Below, piece by piece: positions 25,378-34,658 of a stretch of DNA of 64,000 nt. Numbering within the stretch: the stretch's first letter is position 1; each line of letters starts with the position of its first letter. The position numbers were made by a program, and so were the translations under genes. The notes under the pieces are model-generated. The model saw only the letters and a list, made by a program, of their open reading frames with translations. It was not told the DNA's origin and made no database searches. The stretch lies in NCBI GenBank assembly GCA_947497945.1, contig CANMIP010000006.1, positions 147,302-211,301 of the forward strand, written 5' to 3'. Origin of the DNA: an uncultured Tropicimonas sp. GTDB lineage: Bacteria; Pseudomonadota; Alphaproteobacteria; Rhodobacterales; Rhodobacteraceae.

Positions 25378-25848
25378 CTAGCGGTACTTCGCGGAGGTGA
25401 TGAATTCGCCGAAGGATTCACACCAGACAAGGACGGTCGTGTAGGCGGCCAGGTCCGTGGCTTCGGGGAGGTCCAGCACGAATCCGTTGAAGGTTTTGAC
25501 ATCGCCGACGAGGAGCGCGTTCTCCTTGAGGGGCAGGAAACTGGCCTCGTCCTCGACGAACTCGGAGACGAGGTAGAGCTTGTAATCCGGGCCCGGGGCG
25601 AGCTTGCCCATATGGGCGACGCGCTCGGAGGAGAGGGCGATTTCGCCTTCGCCCCAGTGGAGGAAGTCGCTTCCCGCGAGATCGCGGGTGAATGTGGCCC
25701 TGAACTCGGCGTCCTGCGATTGCGCGGCCAGCGTTGCGGCGTCTGGCGACGGCGGTGCGGTCAGGATTGGCAGGAAATAGATGCCGAGCGCGAAACCGGC
25801 GGCAAGCGCAATGGAATGGGTCAGAAGCCAGAGGATGACGCGGCGCAT
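25378..25848 (-). CDS. DM13-domain membrane-anchored protein
   Basis: 156 aa from the ATG at 25848: an N-terminal hydrophobic anchor (MRRVILWLLTHSIALAAGFA), then a DM13 domain. It is recognisable by DFLHWGEGEIAL, DYKLYLVSEFVED, GDVKTFNGFVLDLP and the terminal VWCESFGEFITSAKYR with the conserved Cys. DM13 domains are proposed redox or electron-transfer modules; the function of this protein is unknown. Its stop lies next to the palindrome upstream of the ABC binding-protein gene. A longer frame into 26046 has no support. Confidence 0.8.
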   Translation of the reverse strand: MRRVILWLLTHSIALAAGFALGIYFLPILTAPPSPDAATLAAQSQDAEFRATFTRDLAGSDFLHWGEGEIALSSERVAHMGKLAPGPDYKLYLVSEFVEDEASFLPLKENALLVGDVKTFNGFVLDLPEATDLAAYTTVLVWCESFGEFITSAKYR

Positions 25849-26109
25849 TGGGGGCTCCCGGGTTGGTTTCGCGGAAGTTTGCGACGGATCGCGGCGCAGG
25901 TCCATGCAAACGAGGCTCTCCGGCGGATCTGGTTGGAAACGGGGTTCGCTGCGGCATCGGTGGGTGCCTGACGGCGGTTGCGTCCTGGCGTTTCGGTGAA
26001 CGGGTTTGGCTGTCGGACACGCTGCGGCAACGCTTCGCATGAGCATCAGATCCCTCCGAACCGGTCGCCGCCATTTAGGGGCGACGCGGCGAAGGGGCCC
26101 AGCTCACAA

Positions 26110-26466
26110 TCACAACCAATGAACCGCGACGGCCAGGCCGAACATCACCGTTGTGATCGGCCCCCAGAGTTTGCGTTCTGCGGCCGACGGCGTGATCCAG
26201 TTCAGCACCATCATCACCGTGTTCATCGCAACGGCACTCCATCCCGTCCAGGACGGCCAACTGGGCCAGCGCCCGTCCGCGGAGAGGATTGCAAGCGCCA
26301 TTCCGCTCAGGATGGCAATGGAAACCGCTGCAACACTGCGGCCGGACCGCGGCAAGGGGCCTTCGATCTGCCCACCTTGCGTTATCCTGCCCCATGGGGC
26401 CCCCAGGATCAGCGCGATCTGAAAGCCGATCACACCGAGGATCATCACGCAGTAGATATAGGACAT
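26110..26466 (-). CDS. Small membrane protein, unknown function
   Basis: 118 aa starting MSYIYCVMILGVIGF at 26466, with a strong GGGAGGGG Shine-Dalgarno. Three or four transmembrane segments are evident (about residues 4-20, 45-62, 72-92, 98-115). Repeated Trp residues occur at the third (GRWPSWPSWTGWSAV). No recognised family. The upstream extension in the same frame lacks any sensible start. Confidence 0.6.
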   Translation of the reverse strand: MSYIYCVMILGVIGFQIALILGAPWGRITQGGQIEGPLPRSGRSVAAVSIAILSGMALAILSADGRWPSWPSWTGWSAVAMNTVMMVLNWITPSAAERKLWGPITTVMFGLAVAVHWL

Positions 26467-26693
26467 CCCTGTCTGCCCCTCCCTGAAGCATGCGGGTCCA
26501 GGCTGTGGATCGCAGCGGCAGAGCTCATCCGCTCTCTCCGCTGACCTGGCCTTGGTGAGACCTGCCACGAATAACGGCATGGCCGGGCCGGCAAACCGTT
26601 TCACCCTGAGCGTTCTGCCGCAATCTTCACATGCCCGGAATGGCAGCGCGCCGCCCCCGGGGGAGCGGCGCGCCAATGGTCGAGGCCCTGCTG

Positions 26694-28673
26694 TCAGAGC
26701 GTGATGCGATAGGCGGCGAAGCCGTCCGCGCCGTCGCCTGCCGCTTCGATCGCAACACCCTTGACGCCATCGATGTGGTCCGCCGCTTTCGGGCCGGTCT
26801 CGAAGATCACCGTCGTGCCGTCCATCGGGGCGAAGGACCAGTTGGCATCCGCCGAGGGGCTGATCGTACCCTGTTCGACGATATAGCGGACGATCACGTC
26901 GCGGTTGGTGTCCGGGGCTTCGAGGATGATCGTGTCGCCCTTCGCACCCGGGAAGCTGCCGCCGCCACTGGCGCGGTAGTTGTTGGTGGCGATGACGAAC
27001 TCGGCGTCGTCGGCAACCGGCGCACCGTTGAAGGTCAGGTTGACGATCCGGGTCGCGTCCGGGTTCAGCTCCTCGCCCTTCGGGCCGAAGCGCGAGGGCT
27101 GGGAGAGGTCGATCTGATACTCGACCCCGTCGATCACGTCGAAATTGTAGGACGGGAAGGCGGGGTTGAGCAGGATCGCATCAGAGGAGCCCGGCTCGAC
27201 CTGGTTGAACATGCCCGCTGAGCGTTCGAGCCAGCCCTTGAGCTGGGCGCCGGAGATCTTCACCGCGCGAACGGTGTTGGGGTAGAGATAGAGATCGGCC
27301 ACGTTCTTGATCGCGACATCGCCGACAGCGACATCGGTGTAATACTCGGGCCCGCCGCGACCACCGGCCTTGAAGGGCGCGGCGGCGGAGAGCAACGGCA
27401 GGCCGGCGTATTCGGTGCCCTTGAGCATCTCCTCGACATACCAGCGCTGCGCGATGGAGACGATCTGGACGGAGGGATCGTCGGCAACCAGCGCGAAATA
27501 GGAATGCAGCGGCGCGTCGGTCTTACCCACGGCGCGGCGGACATAGGCCAGCGTCTCGTCATGCTCCGTCTGCACGGAGGCGAGCACGTCGGCATCGTCC
27601 TCGGCCAGCGCGGTGTAGGAGCGGTCCTCGTTGCGCTTGTAGATCGGGCGCGCTTCGGTGGTGAAGTTCACCACTTTCCAGCTATTGCCGTCGCGCTCCA
27701 GCATCAGGTCGATCAGGCCCATATGGGAGCCCCAGAAACCGCCCATGACCGCCGGCTTGCCTTGCAGCGTGCCCTTCTCGACATCGACGCCCGGCATGTC
27801 GGCATAGGCGGGCGACGGGAAGACGAGGTGATGGTGGCCGGTCAGCACGGCGTCGATGCCGTCAACGCCCGCAACCGCTGTGGAGGCGTTCTCCATGCCC
27901 TCGACCGGATCGGCGCCGGCGATGCCGGAATGCGACAGCGCGAGGATGATCTCGGCGCCCTCTTCGCGCATCTGCGGAACGTAAGCCTGCGCGGTCTCGA
28001 CGATGTCGCGCGCCTGGACATTGCCTTCGAGGTGACGGCGATCCCAGTTCATGATCTGCGGCGGCACGAAGCCGATGACACCGATCTTGATCGGCGCCTT
28101 GGTGCCGTCGCCGAGCTCGATCTCGCGCTCGAGGATCACGTAGGGCTTCAGCATCGTCTTGTCTGCGGTCGGCGTGCCACCCATCTCCTTGACCACGTTG
28201 GCGGAGACGACCGGGAACTCGGCCCCGGCAAGCGATTTCTCGAGGAAGTCGAGGCCGTAGTTGAACTCGTGGTTTCCGAGCGTGGAGGCATCGAAGCCCA
28301 CGGTGTTCATCGCGGTGATGACCGGGTGGGTGTCGCCTTCCTTCATGCCGCGCTCATAGGCGATATAGTCGCCCATCGGGTTGCCCTGCAGGAAGTCGCC
28401 ATTGTCGAAAAGCAGCGAGTTGGTGGCCTCGGCGCGGACATCGTTGATCAGGCTCGCGGTGCGGGAGAGGCCGACGGTGTCGCGCGGCTTGTCCGAGTAA
28501 TAATCATAGGGGAAGACATGGACGTGCAGGTCCGTCGTTTCCATGATCCGCAGATGCGCCTGGTTGCCGGCGGCGCGGGCCGAATAGGGGTGCAGCGCGA
28601 TCAGCGAGGCGCCGGCGAGGCCGGTGGCCATGAAGCCGCGGCGGGAAAACTGGAACGGAGATTTCTGGGACAT
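26694..28673 (-). CDS. cpdB: 2',3'-cyclic-nucleotide 2'-phosphodiesterase/3'-nucleotidase
   Basis: Bifunctional periplasmic enzyme that hydrolyses 2',3'-cyclic nucleotides and then 3'-nucleotides, providing phosphate and nucleosides. 659 aa from the ATG at 28673. The N-terminus is a Tat signal ([15 protein letters not shown]), so the protein is exported folded, consistent with a metal cofactor. Metallophosphatase motifs: [46 protein letters not shown] and [10 protein letters not shown]. The C-terminal 5'-nucleotidase domain follows (about 390-640). The divergent nudC starts 180 bp away. A longer frame to 28820 lacks support. Confidence 0.93.
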   Translation of the reverse strand: MSQKSPFQFSRRGFMATGLAGASLIALHPYSARAAGNQAHLRIMETTDLHVHVFPYDYYSDKPRDTVGLSRTASLINDVRAEATNSLLFDNGDFLQGNPMGDYIAYERGMKEGDTHPVITAMNTVGFDASTLGNHEFNYGLDFLEKSLAGAEFPVVSANVVKEMGGTPTADKTMLKPYVILEREIELGDGTKAPIKIGVIGFVPPQIMNWDRRHLEGNVQARDIVETAQAYVPQMREEGAEIILALSHSGIAGADPVEGMENASTAVAGVDGIDAVLTGHHHLVFPSPAYADMPGVDVEKGTLQGKPAVMGGFWGSHMGLIDLMLERDGNSWKVVNFTTEARPIYKRNEDRSYTALAEDDADVLASVQTEHDETLAYVRRAVGKTDAPLHSYFALVADDPSVQIVSIAQRWYVEEMLKGTEYAGLPLLSAAAPFKAGGRGGPEYYTDVAVGDVAIKNVADLYLYPNTVRAVKISGAQLKGWLERSAGMFNQVEPGSSDAILLNPAFPSYNFDVIDGVEYQIDLSQPSRFGPKGEELNPDATRIVNLTFNGAPVADDAEFVIATNNYRASGGGSFPGAKGDTIILEAPDTNRDVIVRYIVEQGTISPSADANWSFAPMDGTTVIFETGPKAADHIDGVKGVAIEAAGDGADGFAAYRITL

Positions 28674-28853
28674 GGAAATGCCTTTCGGTCTGAAGTCTGG
28701 CGCGGTGGGTAGCGCCGTCACGTCACAGTAGCATGAAACATCAGGCGTCTTGAAAATGAAACCCGTTTCGATGCCGGTCCCGGCGGGCATTTCCGGGGTT
28801 TGCCATTGGCGCGCGGCCATGGCTTAGTCCGCCCGGACAAGACGGAGAGAATC

Positions 28854-29822
28854 GTGCGGATCGCGGAGCAGGTGACATTCGGTGGCGGCGGGCTCGATCG
28901 CTCGGCGCAATTGCGGGACGATGAGCCGGCGCTGGCACGGATGCTGGCGCATGCGGGGACGCGGATCCTGCCGCTCTGGCGCGGCAAGCCGCAGATCCAG
29001 GGCGGGGGCGCGCTTGCGCTGGCGCCGGTCGCCCCGGGCGATGCCGTGCTCGGCCATGCCGCGGAGGGCGCGATCTTCCTTGGCCTGAGCGAGGGACGCC
29101 CGTGGTTCGCCGTCGACATATCCGCCTGGGAGCCGGAAGGGCAGGATGTCGACGGGCTCGACACCTTCCTGGACCCGAGCGAACAGCGATTCCCCGGGGC
29201 GCCGGACGGTGTGCGTTTCGCCGAGTTGCGCGGCGTCATGACCCGGCTGTCTCCCGCCGATGCCGAGCTGGCGGCCACGGCGCGCGGCTTGCTGGAATGG
29301 CAGCGAACGCATCGCTTCTGTGCCCGATGCGGCGCGGAAAGCCTGCCGGCGAAGGCGGGATGGCAACGGGATTGCCCGGCCTGTGACAGCTCCCATTTCC
29401 CGCGCACGGACCCGGTGGTCATCATGCTGATCACGCATGGAAACTCGGTGCTTGTCGGCCGGTCCCCGGCCTGGCCGGAAGGTTTCTTCTCCCTGCTTGC
29501 GGGGTTTGTCGAGCCGGGCGAGACCGTCGAGGCGGCTGTCCGGCGCGAGGTGTTCGAGGAGGCGAGGGTGCGGGTCGGAGCGGTCTCCTATCTCGCCTCG
29601 CAGCCATGGCCGTTCCCGGCTTCGCTGATGCTGGGCTGCCGGGGGGAGGCGCTTGGTCGCGAGATCGAGATCGACCCGGCGGAGATCGCCGAGGCCCGCT
29701 GGATGAGTCGTGAGGAGATGCTTCTGGCGCTGGCGGGCGAGCATGAGTGTGTCCGCGCTGCTCGTCCCGGCGCCATCGCGCGGTTCCTTCTGGAAAACTG
29801 GCTTGCAGACCGTCTCGATTGA
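28854..29822 (+). CDS. nudC: NAD+ diphosphatase (NADH pyrophosphatase)
   Basis: Nudix hydrolase that cleaves NAD(H) to NMN(H) and AMP; NudC also decaps NAD-capped RNA in E. coli. 322 aa from the GTG at 28854 (GGAG 6 bp upstream). The zinc ribbon has four cysteines (CARCGAE and CPACDSS). The Nudix box is present (GFVEPGETVEAAVRREVFEE) and the NudC hallmark SQPWPFPASLM lies C-terminal to it. It precedes a START-like gene by 28 bp, probably in one transcript. Confidence 0.93.
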   Translation: MRIAEQVTFGGGGLDRSAQLRDDEPALARMLAHAGTRILPLWRGKPQIQGGGALALAPVAPGDAVLGHAAEGAIFLGLSEGRPWFAVDISAWEPEGQDVDGLDTFLDPSEQRFPGAPDGVRFAELRGVMTRLSPADAELAATARGLLEWQRTHRFCARCGAESLPAKAGWQRDCPACDSSHFPRTDPVVIMLITHGNSVLVGRSPAWPEGFFSLLAGFVEPGETVEAAVRREVFEEARVRVGAVSYLASQPWPFPASLMLGCRGEALGREIEIDPAEIAEARWMSREEMLLALAGEHECVRAARPGAIARFLLENWLADRLD

Positions 29823-29850
29823 GGCAAAACGGGACCGGCAGGCAAGGATA

Positions 29851-30318
29851 ATGGCAGGACGCGTTATGAAGTTCACGACCCGTGAAGACATTGAAGCGCC
29901 GATCGAAACGGTATGGGCCGCCCTGACCGACGCCCGCAGTTTCGAGAAGAAAGCGACCCGCAAGGGGATCGAGGTCAGGGGCCTGTCCGGCGACGCGGTG
30001 GAGTTCGGTTCCAGCTGGACGGCGAAATTCGATTATCGGGGGATCCGTCGCGAGATGGAGACCGTGGTGACCGGTTGCGAGGCGCCGCGCCTGCTGGAAC
30101 TGGACAGCAATGTTGGCGGGCTGGACGGTTTCCTGACCGCGGAACTGTCCGAGAAGCCCGAGGGGATCACCTGCCTGGAGCTGACGGTGGAGATCAAGCC
30201 GGCGAGCCTGAGCGGCAAGATGCTGGTGCAGACCATGCGCCTGGCCAAGGGGCGTCTGGACAAGCGGTATCGCAAGCGGGTGCGCCATTTTACGAAGGGA
30301 CTCGCAAAGTCGGCGTGA
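29851..30318 (+). CDS. SRPBCC (START-like) family protein
   Basis: 155-aa beta-rich hydrophobic-pocket protein: MKFTTREDIEAPIETVWAAL is the classic opening of SRPBCC/polyketide-cyclase-like domains. It ends in a basic tail (KGRLDKRYRKRVRHF). Two possible starts, ATG 29851 and 29866; both have nearby AGGA. Ligand and role are unknown. Cotranscription with nudC is likely from the 28-bp gap. Confidence 0.75.
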   Translation: MAGRVMKFTTREDIEAPIETVWAALTDARSFEKKATRKGIEVRGLSGDAVEFGSSWTAKFDYRGIRREMETVVTGCEAPRLLELDSNVGGLDGFLTAELSEKPEGITCLELTVEIKPASLSGKMLVQTMRLAKGRLDKRYRKRVRHFTKGLAKSA

Positions 30319-30500
30319 TCCGAGGTCGGAACCGGGCGCGATGGGTGTCCGACCGGGAGGTGGAGTCCTGCCAATCGGTCGCCGCGCTTGCCTGGGCCGT
30401 GCACAGGCCAGCCCCTTGAAAGACAACGACCGGCGATCCGGGTATCCTGGACCCCGCCGAACTCCCTGCCGGGGGCAAGGCGTGGCGGCGGGGGGCCGCT

Positions 30501-31160
30501 TCAACCGATCTTGAAATCCCGGACATGGCCCGGCATCTCGACCCCGTCGAGATTGCGCGGATCGGGTTCGGGCGGCAGGAACTCGGTTCGGGTCGGGATC
30601 ACGCCGGCCCAGATCGGCAGGGCGTAATCCTCCTCGTCATCGATCGGCGGCCCGGAGCGGACCTTCGCCGCGCCCTCGTCGATCTCCATTCCGAAGACCG
30701 TCGTTGCCTTCAGTTCCTGCCCGGTCATCGGCCGCAGCATGTCCCAGCGACCGGGGAAGAGCCCGTCGACCATCGTCCTGAGCCGCTCCGTCTTTGCTTC
30801 CGGATCCTCGACCTTGAAGGCGGTCCCGAAGAGCATCGCCGAGCGGAAGTTCACCGAGTGGTGCATGGCCGAGCGGCCGAGCACCCAGCCATCGAGGCAG
30901 GTCACGGTGAGGCAGACTTCCTGTCCGAGCGTCTTCTTGAGCATCCGGCTGGCGGAGGAGCCATGCCAGTAGACATGGCTGCCTTCGCGCCATTGCAGGG
31001 TCGGCGTGGCGAAGGGCTTGCCGTCGATCACGTAACCGATGGTACAGACCGGGTTGGCATCGAGCACAGCATAGAGCGAGGCGGGGTCATAGGCCCCGCG
31101 CTCGTGTGTGCGGCGCAGCCGGGCGCGGTCGGTGGGGTGGGGGGCGTGATCCTCTGTCAT
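30501..31160 (-). CDS. Pyridoxamine-5'-phosphate oxidase-family FMN-binding protein
   Basis: 219 aa from ATG 31160, selected because CCAGGA lies 9 bp upstream; ATG 31169 is too close to it. The split-barrel flavin fold of the PNPOx-like family is suggested by ANPVCTIGYVIDGKPFATPTLQWREG, HGSSASRML and VNFRSAMLFGTAFKVEDPE (quoted in part). Such proteins bind FMN, F420 or haem; the exact reaction is unknown. The divergent neighbour is a MocR/PdxR-type regulator, 63 bp away, which supports a link with vitamin B6 or a PLP-dependent pathway. Confidence 0.82.
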   Translation of the reverse strand: MTEDHAPHPTDRARLRRTHERGAYDPASLYAVLDANPVCTIGYVIDGKPFATPTLQWREGSHVYWHGSSASRMLKKTLGQEVCLTVTCLDGWVLGRSAMHHSVNFRSAMLFGTAFKVEDPEAKTERLRTMVDGLFPGRWDMLRPMTGQELKATTVFGMEIDEGAAKVRSGPPIDDEEDYALPIWAGVIPTRTEFLPPEPDPRNLDGVEMPGHVRDFKIG

Positions 31161-31211
31161 CGTCTTCATTCCTGGAATGGGGTGTCTTCCGGGCCTGAAT
31201 AGGCGCTTGCA

Positions 31212-31250
31212 TGGACTGATGAAATGTCCACATTCGGAGAAATGAACAAG
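31212..31250. promoter_or_regulatory. TGGAC repeats, possible MocR/PdxR operator
   Basis: TGGACTGAT at 31212-31220, then GTCCA at 31226-31230 (inverted) and AGTCCA at about 31245-31250. The core resembles the AAAGTGGWCTA motif reported for PdxR. The repeats span the start region of the regulator gene, which fits autorepression. Confidence 0.4.
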
Positions 31251-32663
31251 TCCAATCCCGACGCGCCCTGGCTCTCGATCACGCTGGACCGCACCGTGGC
31301 GCAGCCCCTTCAGGCGCAGCTCGCCGAAGGCATTCGCCGGCTCGTCCGCGAGGGGCGGCTGGTCTCGGGCGACAGGCTGCCGGCAAGCCGGCTGCTGGCG
31401 GGCGAGCTGTCGGTGTCGCGGCTGACGGTCGTGACAGCCTATGACCAGCTCGTCAGCGAAGGCTATCTCGTGGGTCGGCGCGGCGCGGGGATGTTCATCG
31501 CGCCCGAGCTGTCCGCGCTGCCGCAACCGCCGCTGACGCCGGAGGATGCATCGCCGCTGCCGCCGCCGGAGCCTCTGCGCACATTCGACAGTGCCGCTCC
31601 GGATGTGGCGGGGTTTCCGCATCGGCACTGGGCACGGCTCTTTGACCAGCTCTGGCGCGCGCCGGAACCGGCGCTGCTGGCGCGGGGCGATCCGATGGGC
31701 TGGGCGCCGCTCCGGGTTGCGATTGCGCAGCATCTGCGGGACTGGCGCGGAATCCGCTGTGTACCGTCGCAGATCGTCGTGACCTCGGGGTTGCGGGAAG
31801 CCATCGAGCTGGTCTCGCAGGCGGCCTTGGAGCCCGGCGATTGCGTGGCCGTGGAGGACCCCGGGCATGCGCCGCTCCGGGACGCGCTGGCGGAGAGCGG
31901 GCTTGCAGTGCGGCCGGTCGCTGTGGATGCGGATGGTTTCGATACGGAGACGCTCGGGGCCGGACTCCGGGCGGTTGCCGTGACGCCCTCGCGCCAGTTC
32001 CCACTTGGCATGACCCTGCCGCTGGCCCGGCGCTTGCGGCTGCTCGGCTGGGCGGCGGAGACGGGGGGCTGGGTAATCGAGGACGATTTCGATGGCGAGT
32101 ACCGCTATCGCGGCCAGCCGCTGCCGGCGATGATGAGCCTCGATGAAGCCGGGCGGGTGATCTATGCGGGGAGTTTCTCGAAGGTGATGTTCCCGGGGCT
32201 TCGGCTCGGGTTTCTTGCCATTCCCGCCGCTCTGGAAGGGCCGATGCGGCAGCTTGTGACGCAGCGTGGGACGCAGGCGGCGCTGGTGGCGCAGCCGGTG
32301 CTGGCGCGGTTCATGGAGGAAGGGCATTTCTCCACCCATCTGCGCCGGATGCGCCGCCTTTATGCGCAGCGTCAGCGGGCGATGGTCGGGGCGCTGGAAC
32401 GGGACTGCGCGGGGCTGCTGACCGTGGAGGATGTGCCCTCGGGGATGCATCTCGTGGCCGGGCTCGGCCCGGACCTCGCGGGACGGATCACCGATGTGGA
32501 GGCGGCCGAGAGATGTGCGGCGGCGGGGCTGCGGATGCGGCCGCTGTCGGGTTTCTTTGCCGGATCGCCGACGCGGCAGGGGATGGTACTTGGCTTCGCG
32601 GGTTTTGACGAGGCGGCGATCGAGGATGGCGTTGGTCGGATGGCGGCCGCGTTGCGCAGCTAG
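31224..32663 (+). CDS. MocR/PdxR-type GntR regulator with aminotransferase domain
   Basis: 479-aa PLP-binding transcription factor. The GntR wHTH is at about residues 30-90 (LQAQLAEGIRRLVREGRL, SASRLTVVTAYDQLVSEGYL in outline). A proline-rich linker (about 98-118) joins it to an aspartate-aminotransferase fold. The PLP-binding Lys is Lys320 in YAGSFSKVMFPGLRLGF. In PdxR and GabR, external PLP or substrate-PLP adducts bind there to change DNA binding. It is divergent from the PNPOx-like gene and probably regulates it. An internal ATG at 31242 is an alternative start. Confidence 0.88.
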   Translation: MSTFGEMNKSNPDAPWLSITLDRTVAQPLQAQLAEGIRRLVREGRLVSGDRLPASRLLAGELSVSRLTVVTAYDQLVSEGYLVGRRGAGMFIAPELSALPQPPLTPEDASPLPPPEPLRTFDSAAPDVAGFPHRHWARLFDQLWRAPEPALLARGDPMGWAPLRVAIAQHLRDWRGIRCVPSQIVVTSGLREAIELVSQAALEPGDCVAVEDPGHAPLRDALAESGLAVRPVAVDADGFDTETLGAGLRAVAVTPSRQFPLGMTLPLARRLRLLGWAAETGGWVIEDDFDGEYRYRGQPLPAMMSLDEAGRVIYAGSFSKVMFPGLRLGFLAIPAALEGPMRQLVTQRGTQAALVAQPVLARFMEEGHFSTHLRRMRRLYAQRQRAMVGALERDCAGLLTVEDVPSGMHLVAGLGPDLAGRITDVEAAERCAAAGLRMRPLSGFFAGSPTRQGMVLGFAGFDEAAIEDGVGRMAAALRS

Positions 32664-32798
32664 CCGAACGGGGGCGTGCCGCCGGACACTCGACGGGCCC
32701 GCGGCCGCTTGCGCGGCCACGGTCCCATCTCGGTCCGAGCGGCGGTGGCGCCGCTGCGCGGCGTGGGACATCGCGCAGTTCGTCAAACGGTTTGGCGC

Positions 32799-33560
32799 TC
32801 AGCGCCAGTTTTCACCGATCAGGCTGGCCAGCGCCGCGTCGGCCTCGGCCGCCCATTTCGCCCGAAGTGCTGCGTTTTCCCTCTTGCGCAGCCCGAAGGC
32901 GGCGAGGCTCTCGGCGCGGGCAGAGCTGTCGGAGCCGAAGCTCGCGGCAACCCGCGGCCACCAATAGGCGGCGGATGCCCGCAGCGCCGAAAGATCGGCC
33001 GGATTGGCGGCGAGCTTTTCCAGCCCCTCGCGCGCGAGTTCCGCGTGGCGCGCCTCGATGGGGGCGATGGCGCGGAAGGTCTCGGCCAGCGGCTGGTAGG
33101 AGATCTGCTGGAAATCGGAGAGCTGTTTTGTCACCGCCAGGCCCATCAACAGGTTCATCACCACCGCATCGGCCCAGCCTTCAAGCGGGTAGTGGAACAC
33201 GGCAAGGCGCATGTCCTGCCCGGCCCGGGTGGCGCCGATATCGGCGTCGCGGGGCAGGCGGGCGGTCCAGGGGTGGTGGTTGGCGTAGCGCTCGGTATTG
33301 GCGCCGAACTCGCCCATGATCTTCAGCACGCGCTCGGCGTGGTCGAGCTTTTCGGCGACGATCCGGCTGGCGGCGATGCGCTCCTTGATGCCCGGCCCCT
33401 CATTGATGATGTCGGCGAAGCCCGCGGCACCGGCCAGTTCGCTATCCACGAAACTCGCCATCAGCCGCATCAGCTCGGCGCGGTAGCGTGGCGGCGCATT
33501 GCCCGGCGAGGTCAGGACGCCGCCCTGGGCGAGGTAGCTTTCGAGGCTCATCTCGGTCAT
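32799..33560 (-). CDS. Extra PaaA/PaaC-family ferritin-like protein
   Basis: 253 aa, predicted all-helical, of the phenylacetic acid catabolic (PaaA/PaaC) diiron family. It is the last gene of the paa set and lies 11 bp after paaE. Metal-ligand-like positions are visible: Glu169 in PIEARHAEL (ExxH), Glu41 and the pair Glu70/His74 in AEKLDHAERV. It resembles neither PaaA nor PaaC strongly, so it is not simply a duplicate. It may be an accessory protein or an additional monooxygenase-type subunit. No function assigned. Confidence 0.7.
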   Translation of the reverse strand: MTEMSLESYLAQGGVLTSPGNAPPRYRAELMRLMASFVDSELAGAAGFADIINEGPGIKERIAASRIVAEKLDHAERVLKIMGEFGANTERYANHHPWTARLPRDADIGATRAGQDMRLAVFHYPLEGWADAVVMNLLMGLAVTKQLSDFQQISYQPLAETFRAIAPIEARHAELAREGLEKLAANPADLSALRASAAYWWPRVAASFGSDSSARAESLAAFGLRKRENAALRAKWAAEADAALASLIGENWR

Positions 33561-33571
33561 GTCGGCTCTCC

Positions 33572-34645
33572 TTACTGGTCGTAATCGACGGTCACACGGT
33601 CGCTGACCGGGAAGGATTGGCAGGAGAGCACGTAGCCCTTCTCGACCTCGTAATCCTCCAGCGCGTGGTTGGCGACCATGTCCACCTCACCCTCGAGCAC
33701 CCGGCAGCGGCAGGTTGAGCAGACCCCGGCCTTGCAGGCGAAGGGGGCGTCCATGGAGTTGGCCAGCGCGGCGTCGAGCAGGGTGGTATCCTTGGACATC
33801 TCGACAGTCCGGGTGGCACCGTCGAGCGTGATGGCGGCGGTGGTCTCCGTGCCGTCGCGGCTTGCGTCTTTTGAGACCGCCTTGCGGGCGAGGCGGCCGG
33901 GCTGGGCGGAGGCGAAGAGCTCGAACTTGATCTGCGCGTCGTCGAGCCCGGAGCTGCGCAGCGCCGCCGCAATGCCGAGCATCATCGGTTCGGGGCCGCA
34001 GATGAAGGCGGTGTCGACATGCTCGATATCGATCCAGCCCTTGAACAGCTCGGCGCATTTCTCTTCCGTGACGAGGCCGGTGAAGAGGTCGATCTCCTGT
34101 GTGTCCGTCTCAAGGATATGCAGGACGTTGAAGCGGCCCATATAGGTGTTCTTCAGGTCCTCCAGTTCCTCGCGGAACATGATCGTGGAGACGGATTTGT
34201 TGGCATAGACCAGCGTGAAGCTCGATTGCGGCTCGCGGGCAAGCGTGGTCTTGAGAATCGACAGCAGCGGCGTGATCCCGGACCCGCCGGCGAAGCCGAG
34301 ATACTGCTTCGTGGCCGAGGCGTCGAGCGGGGTGTGGAAGCCGCCCATCGGGGGCATGGCTTCGAGGGTCGTGCCCGGTTGCAGGTCTTCATTGGCCCAG
34401 GTCGAAAACGCGCCGCCCTCGACGCGCTTGATGCCGACTTGGAGCATGGCCTCATCCTTGCCGGAGCAGATGGAATAGGAGCGGCGCAGCTCCTCGCCGT
34501 CGAATTCGCGGCGGAAGGTCAGGTATTGGCCCTGGGTGAAGTCGAATTCCGCGGCCGCGCCATTGGCGGGTTCCAGCGTCAGGACGACGGCGTCGCGGAT
34601 GGTCTTGCGGACCTCCCGGACGGTCAGTTCGTGAAAGCGTGCCAT
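33572..34645 (-). CDS. paaE: Phenylacetyl-CoA epoxidase reductase subunit PaaE
   Basis: Electron-transfer subunit of ring-1,2-phenylacetyl-CoA epoxidase: takes electrons from NAD(P)H through FAD to a 2Fe-2S centre. 357 aa from ATG 34645. Ferredoxin-reductase FAD motif RRSYSICSG, NAD-binding GGSGITPLLSIL, CGPEPMM, then a C-terminal plant-type ferredoxin domain with CKAGVCSTCRC and a last Cys in LSCQSF. Genes paaD, paaC, paaB and paaA lie upstream in order. Confidence 0.95.
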   Translation of the reverse strand: MARFHELTVREVRKTIRDAVVLTLEPANGAAAEFDFTQGQYLTFRREFDGEELRRSYSICSGKDEAMLQVGIKRVEGGAFSTWANEDLQPGTTLEAMPPMGGFHTPLDASATKQYLGFAGGSGITPLLSILKTTLAREPQSSFTLVYANKSVSTIMFREELEDLKNTYMGRFNVLHILETDTQEIDLFTGLVTEEKCAELFKGWIDIEHVDTAFICGPEPMMLGIAAALRSSGLDDAQIKFELFASAQPGRLARKAVSKDASRDGTETTAAITLDGATRTVEMSKDTTLLDAALANSMDAPFACKAGVCSTCRCRVLEGEVDMVANHALEDYEVEKGYVLSCQSFPVSDRVTVDYDQ

Positions 34646-34658
34646 CTGTATCCCTCCC

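Noticed and set aside
31161..32786. Minus-strand extension of the PNPOx-like frame across the MocR gene
   Set aside because: The MocR gene on the other strand is complete; the extension is antisense sequence with repetitive Arg/Pro/His.
32702..32812. Terminator at the convergent mocR/paa junction
   Set aside because: Short stems (GGCCGC/GCGGCC and GGCGC/GCGCC) occur but lack a convincing T-run, so not listed as a feature.
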